22,491 bases of DNA from a virus: the IMG/VR virus record IMGVR_UViG_3300032285_003872, positions 1-22,491 of that record. One strand, given 5' to 3'. The notes beneath the pieces are model-generated. The model had not been told where the DNA came from. It made no database searches and saw nothing but the letters and a program-made list of their open reading frames with translations. Made by a program: the position numbers and the translations under genes. Shown here piece by piece: positions 18,718 through 22,491 of this stretch. Every line of letters starts with the position of its first letter. Position 1 is the stretch's first letter.

Positions 18718-19194
18718 ATGAAAGCGGATACATTTATTAAATTACTACGTAAAGTTGTACGCGAAGAAGTACAACAAGTAGTAAGAGAAGAGTTAGGATT
18801 ATTGCTTGAAACACCAACTCCTAAACAAACTGTAGTAGAAACTAAAAAACCTACTATGAAAAATTCACTAGTTGATTCAATCAAACCAGCTGCTTATAAA
18901 CAACCTACCAAACCGGCATCATTTACTAACAATAGTGTATTAAATGATATATTAAATGAAACAGCACAAGGTGGAGAATGGCGTTCAGTACTTGATGGTC
19001 AATCACATATGGCTCAAGGATTCAACCCATCAATGGGAGAATATAGTCATTCAACTGAACCTATGGTAGTAGAAAATGTAGATCAAATGTTAGCTAATAC
19101 TAGACCCGCAGGAGATATTAACGCTGTTAAAATTGATGTAGTACCTGACTTTAGTGGATTAATGAAAACAATGAAAGAAAAAGGACAAATATAA
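18718..19194 (+). CDS. Putative virion/baseplate protein, 158 aa
   Basis: The N-terminal helix is strongly charged and repetitive (FIKLLRKVVREEVQQVVREE), followed by a Pro/Lys-rich region (33-65) and a polar, low-order C-terminal half with short conserved-looking patches (GEWRSVLDGQ, MVVENVDQML, VPDFSGLMKTMKEKGQ). I recall similar 'KVVREEV...VREEL' proteins just before gp25 in distant T4-like phages, unverified. Low order suggests a flexible scaffold or wedge-joining role. It overlaps the gp25 gene (TAATG). Confidence 0.6.
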   Translation: MKADTFIKLLRKVVREEVQQVVREELGLLLETPTPKQTVVETKKPTMKNSLVDSIKPAAYKQPTKPASFTNNSVLNDILNETAQGGEWRSVLDGQSHMAQGFNPSMGEYSHSTEPMVVENVDQMLANTRPAGDINAVKIDVVPDFSGLMKTMKEKGQI

Positions 19195-19616
19195 TGTTAA
19201 ATAGACCAACATATAAACTTAATCCTCAAGATGTAGGACAACCTAGAGGTATAGGTATTAGTGTTTTATTTAATAATGGTACTAATGTTTTTAATCAAAC
19301 ATTTACCACTAAAGACCAAGTGAAATCAAATTTAATCAATTATATATTAACTGATAAAGGTGAGCGTCTTTTTAATCCTACATTTGGTGGAAACTTAAGA
19401 GCATCTCTTTTCCAACCAGACACAGATTTTGATAACGTAACTGCTAGATTAGAACAAGAAATATACGCTTATGTACCTAATATTATTATTAAGAATATAG
19501 GAGTTAAAAAATTTTCTGATGAAAATACAGTTAATATAATTTTAGATTATTCTATAAATAATCAAGATGATAATTTAGTTATAAATGTTTCAACAAATGA
19601 CTTAACCAAACAATAA
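19194..19616 (+). CDS. Baseplate wedge protein, gp25-like
   Basis: 140 residues with the gp25/GpW pattern: an N-terminal strand region (IGISVLFNNGTNVFNQTFTT), the helix VKSNLINYILTDKGERLFNP and the hallmark TFGGNLRASLFQPD, then helix TARLEQEIYAYVPNIIIKNI and strand pairs to the end. T4 gp25 is about 132 residues and joins the wedge core to the sheath start. The neighbour gp6-like gene directly follows with a TAATG overlap, the usual order in contractile tails. Confidence 0.9.
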   Translation: MLNRPTYKLNPQDVGQPRGIGISVLFNNGTNVFNQTFTTKDQVKSNLINYILTDKGERLFNPTFGGNLRASLFQPDTDFDNVTARLEQEIYAYVPNIIIKNIGVKKFSDENTVNIILDYSINNQDDNLVINVSTNDLTKQ

Positions 19617-21490
19617 TGGCAAACACACCAGATATAAAATATTTCGATAAAGACTTTAGCACATTAAAGTCAGACTTAATTAATTATGCTAGAACTTATT
19701 TCCAAAATAGCTATATGGATTTCAGTCCATCTGCTCCTGGTAATATGTTTATTGAAATGGCTGCTTATGTAGGTGATGTTTTATCATTTTATACTGATAC
19801 TCAATTACAAGAGACATTATTATTATATGCCCAAGAGAGAAAAAACATTATAGCTTTAGCTTATGCTTTAGGATATAGACCAAAAGTAATAACAGCCTCT
19901 TCAGTGACATTAAATGCTTATCAATTAGTACCATCTGATGGTTTTCCTAATTATAATCCTGACTATAGATATGCTTTAAGAATTGAAAAAAATGCCACTG
20001 TTAAATCAATATCAAAACCAAACATAACATTTGTTACTCAAGATTCAGTTGATTTCCATCATTCATCTTCATTTGATCCAACAGATGTTACTATATATCA
20101 ATATTATACTAATACATCTAACCCACAATATTATCTACTTAAAAAACAAGTAGAAGCTATATCAGGACAAATGAAAACTGCATCTTTTACTTTTTCTATT
20201 CCTGAACAATTTCCTGTAGTTACAATTAATGATTCAAATATTATTGAAGTAATTAATGTTGTTGATAGTGATAATAATCAATGGTATGAAGTTCCTTATT
20301 TAGCTCAAGATACAGTATTTGATGAATCTTTAAATATACCAACAAACGAACCTAATTATTATAATGATGATGATAGTGCTCGTTTCTTATTACGTGTAAA
20401 AAAAGTACAAAGGCGTTTCGCTACTCGTTTTGACGATGATAATAATTTAATGTTAGAATTTGGTAGTGGAGTTACTTCCTCACCTGATGAAGTTATCATC
20501 CCAAATCCAGATAATGTAGGTTTAGGCTTAGTAGATGGGATTAGTAAATTAAATATGGCTTATGATCCATCTAATTTTCAATATACAAATGAATATGGTA
20601 TAGCACCTTCAAATACTACTCTGACTGTAACTTATTTAGTAGGTGGAGGTAGTGAAGCAAATTTACCAACAGACGATATTGGATTAAATGTGAATGTTCC
20701 AACAACAATAAATTCATATAATTTAAACACCACACTTGTTAATTTAATATCAGGATCAGTTAGATTTAATAATGATACTCCTTCATCAGGAGGTGGACCT
20801 GGAGAAACAACAGAACAAATTCGTTTACAAGCATTAGCTAATTTTCCAACTCAAAATAGAAATGTAACTAAGGCTGATTATTTAGTTAGAACACTTTCTA
20901 TGCCTGCTAAATTTGGTTATATAAGTAAAGCTTATGTAACACAAGATTATTTAGTAGCTAATGATATAGATAAACAAAATTTTATAAATAATAATCCATT
21001 AGCACTTTCAGTATATATTTTATCAACTAATATTGATGGTAAATTAACTACAGCTTCTAATGTAATTAAACAGAATTTAAAAACATACTTATCATACAAT
21101 AAAATGATGAGTGATGCGATATTAATTAAGGATGCATATTATGTCAATATAAAAGTGAATTTTGACATATCAGTTTTACCAGCTTATAACTCACAAGATG
21201 TATTAACTAGTTGTATTAGTGCTCTAAAAGATTATTTTGATATATCTAAATGGCAAATTAATCAACCAATAATATATTCGGATATATATAATATGATTGG
21301 AGCTATTAAAGGAGTTCAATCAGTACTTAAAGTTAATATTATTAATTTGGCTAGTGGTAATTATTCTTCATATGGGTATGATATACAGGCAGCAACTAAA
21401 CAAGGAGTTATATATCCTTCAATAGATCCTTGTATTTTTGAGGTGAGATACCCAGATACAGATATTTATGGCCGTATAGTTACTTATTAA
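19616..21490 (+). CDS. Baseplate wedge protein, gp6-like (Baseplate J family)
   Basis: 624 residues. The N-terminus has DFSPSAPGNMFIEMAAYVGD, then VLSFYTDTQLQETLLLYAQE (about 37-76), a signature of gp6/gpJ wedge proteins. The middle has repeated beta regions (ALRIEKNATVKSISK, and later LTVTYLVGGGSEANLP). The Baseplate-J core occurs near residues 390-470 (GGGPGETTEQIRLQALANF, then RNVTKADYLVRTLSMPA). The C-terminal part (LKTYLSYNKMMSDAILIKDA, then YYVNIKVNFDISV) is the usual end domain. gp6 forms the ring of wedge dimers. Length is close to the 660 residues of T4 gp6. Confidence 0.9.
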   Translation: MANTPDIKYFDKDFSTLKSDLINYARTYFQNSYMDFSPSAPGNMFIEMAAYVGDVLSFYTDTQLQETLLLYAQERKNIIALAYALGYRPKVITASSVTLNAYQLVPSDGFPNYNPDYRYALRIEKNATVKSISKPNITFVTQDSVDFHHSSSFDPTDVTIYQYYTNTSNPQYYLLKKQVEAISGQMKTASFTFSIPEQFPVVTINDSNIIEVINVVDSDNNQWYEVPYLAQDTVFDESLNIPTNEPNYYNDDDSARFLLRVKKVQRRFATRFDDDNNLMLEFGSGVTSSPDEVIIPNPDNVGLGLVDGISKLNMAYDPSNFQYTNEYGIAPSNTTLTVTYLVGGGSEANLPTDDIGLNVNVPTTINSYNLNTTLVNLISGSVRFNNDTPSSGGGPGETTEQIRLQALANFPTQNRNVTKADYLVRTLSMPAKFGYISKAYVTQDYLVANDIDKQNFINNNPLALSVYILSTNIDGKLTTASNVIKQNLKTYLSYNKMMSDAILIKDAYYVNIKVNFDISVLPAYNSQDVLTSCISALKDYFDISKWQINQPIIYSDIYNMIGAIKGVQSVLKVNIINLASGNYSSYGYDIQAATKQGVIYPSIDPCIFEVRYPDTDIYGRIVTY

Positions 21491-21494
21491 AAGT

Positions 21495-21683
21495 ATGCCT
21501 AAATTTATTACAGCAATGATTAATTCACCGGAAGCTAACACATTAGGTGTTACAGCAACATGTTTAGCCGCCCTAAATAGTTTTTTTCAGGTATTTAATC
21601 CTTTAATAACAGGAGTTTTTTATATAGCCTCTATAACTTGGCTATGCGTTCAAATTTATTATAAGATTAAAATTAAGAAATAA
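21495..21683 (+). CDS. Small membrane protein, candidate holin
   Basis: 62 residues with two hydrophobic stretches: LGVTATCLAALNSFFQVF (17-34) and ITGVFYIASITWLCVQIYY (38-56), and a basic C-terminus (KIKIKK). A two-helix small protein with a charged tail, coupled by TAATG to an endolysin gene, is the usual form of a phage holin. Holin families are too diverse to name from this. It follows the gp6-like gene by four bases. Confidence 0.65.
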   Translation: MPKFITAMINSPEANTLGVTATCLAALNSFFQVFNPLITGVFYIASITWLCVQIYYKIKIKK

Positions 21684-22282
21684 TGAATCTAGAAAAATTA
21701 AAAGGACACATACCTGATACAGTAATCGCTCAACTTCCAGATACAATCACTAAGTTTGAATTAAATACACCACTTCGTCTAGCTCATTTTTTAGCTCAAG
21801 CAGGACATGAATCAGGTGGATTTAAATTGGTTAAAGAAAATTTAAATTACGGCGCTAAAGGTCTTCGTGGAATTTTTGGAAAATATTTCCCTACTGACGA
21901 AAAAGCTCTTTTATATGAAAGAAAACCTGAGAAAATTGCTAACTTGGTTTATGGCGGTAGGATGGGAAATGGTCCTGAGACCTCTGGTGATGGTTTTAAG
22001 TATTGTGGTCGTGGTTACATTCAGCTTACTGGTAAAGATAACTATAAAGCTTTCGACACTGTTGTTGCCGAAAACATAACTGAAAATCCAGATCTAGTAG
22101 CTACTAAATATCCATTATTATCCGCTGCTTGGTTTTTTCATAAGAATAGTTTACATAAGATTGCTGATAAAGGAGCTACTGATGCTGTTGTTACTGAAGT
22201 AACTAAACGTGTTAATGGTGGTAATATTGGTTTAGCTGATCGTATTAAACATTTTAAAGAATACTACACTTTACTAGCTTAA
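21683..22282 (+). CDS. Endolysin, GH19 (chitinase-like) glycosidase
   Basis: 199 residues covering one GH19 domain. LAHFLAQAGHESGGF (33-47) holds the first catalytic glutamate (E43), KENLNYGAKGLRGIFGKYFP (51-70) is the typical second block, and GDGFKYCGRGYIQLTGKDNY (102-121) is the family signature. LSAAWFFHKNSLHKIAD and VTKRVNGGNIGLADR complete the fold. GH19 endolysins cut the sugar backbone of peptidoglycan at the end of infection. No signal peptide is present, so release needs a holin, and the gene before it is a candidate. Confidence 0.92.
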   Translation: MNLEKLKGHIPDTVIAQLPDTITKFELNTPLRLAHFLAQAGHESGGFKLVKENLNYGAKGLRGIFGKYFPTDEKALLYERKPEKIANLVYGGRMGNGPETSGDGFKYCGRGYIQLTGKDNYKAFDTVVAENITENPDLVATKYPLLSAAWFFHKNSLHKIADKGATDAVVTEVTKRVNGGNIGLADRIKHFKEYYTLLA

Positions 22283-22294
22283 ATTTTATAAACA

Positions 22295-22307
22295 TTCCAT
22301 ATTTATA
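22295..22307 (+). promoter_or_regulatory. Putative late promoter TTCCATATTTATA
   Basis: Identical over 13 bases to 15136-15148, in the spacer after the endolysin and 20 bases before the ATG at 22328. Confidence 0.55.
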
Positions 22308-22327
22308 CTAGAATAATACTAATATAA

Positions 22328-22491
22328 ATGGGTGTTTTTAAAATATTTCCATCACAGGATACTACAATTTATACAGACTACGAAACCTTAAATGCAGGAT
22401 TGGACTCAATTTTAGATTTATCTAAAAACGCTCCATATCTTTATCCTTCATCTTCAACTAGTCGTATATTAATTAAATTTGATAATGCTGA
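22328..22491 (+). CDS. Partial virion protein (N-terminal end)
   Basis: The ATG at 22328 follows a late-type promoter and leader (AATACTAATATAA), and the frame is open to the right edge. The 54 visible residues (MGVFKIFPSQDTTIYTDYET, then LNAGLDSILDLSK and TSRILIKFDNA) resemble the start of the DNRLRE-type beta domain ('DTTIY...N.G....L.....SR.LIKFD'), which is common in secreted and phage structural proteins and may bind carbohydrate. The C-terminus lies outside the window. Confidence 0.65.
   Translation, partial: MGVFKIFPSQDTTIYTDYETLNAGLDSILDLSKNAPYLYPSSSTSRILIKFDNA

Noticed and set aside
1-22491. CRISPR arrays, insertion sequences, tRNA genes or a phage attachment site
   Set aside because: No regularly spaced repeats, transposase motifs, cloverleaf sequences or integrase gene were seen by eye in the window.

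Overview
The window is a stretch of a large, AT-rich contractile-tailed (T4-like myovirus) phage genome. The host is most likely a member of the Bacteroidota. Virion evidence is direct: gp25-like and gp6/gpJ-like baseplate wedge proteins, a spike-like beta-repeat protein, a baseplate M15-type peptidase, a GH19 endolysin next to a small membrane protein, and a gp55-like late sigma factor just upstream of the structural block. The host call rests on promoters that resemble the Bacteroidota -33/-7 type (TTG ... TAnnTTTG), on A-rich leaders without clear Shine-Dalgarno sequences, and on the look of the small proteins. It is an inference. All supported genes are on the + strand.

Layout. (1) 1-2169: tightly packed small unknown genes, including a lipoprotein, single-helix membrane peptides and a duplicated coiled-coil peptide. 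(2) 2170-2413: non-coding, locally GC-rich. (3) 2414-7236: an early-type accessory region of tiny genes (HTH protein, AT-hook protein, small basic proteins, membrane peptides of 19-30 residues). Many have a private promoter, and the gaps hold terminators and structured segments. (4) 7243-11965: a RadA/Sms-like RecA-fold ATPase with an N-terminal AT-hook, a two-helix membrane protein, an unknown 380-residue protein, a metallopeptidase-plus-VWA protein (DUF2201 type) and a MoxR-like AAA+ ATPase. (5) 11968-15124: a T5orf172-type GIY-YIG protein, a glutaredoxin, an HD phosphohydrolase, a membrane-anchored coiled-coil protein and the putative late sigma factor. (6) 15161-22491: late baseplate genes, a lysis pair, and the start of another virion protein.

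The clearest unnamed signal is a family of 14 near-identical promoter-like elements, written here as nTG-ACC-N13-TAnnTTTA. All 14 have exactly 16 bases between the two boxes, and nearly all sit 15-24 bases before a start codon. They stop before the late genes. In the late block the only three spacers longer than a few bases each carry ATATTTATA, a plausible late promoter for the sigma-like factor encoded just upstream. This gives a simple two-phase reading: many small early transcripts and the MoxR/VWA cassette from the 16-spacer promoters, then one compact baseplate/lysis unit from the ATATTTATA promoters. Most small genes have no recognisable function and are described as such.
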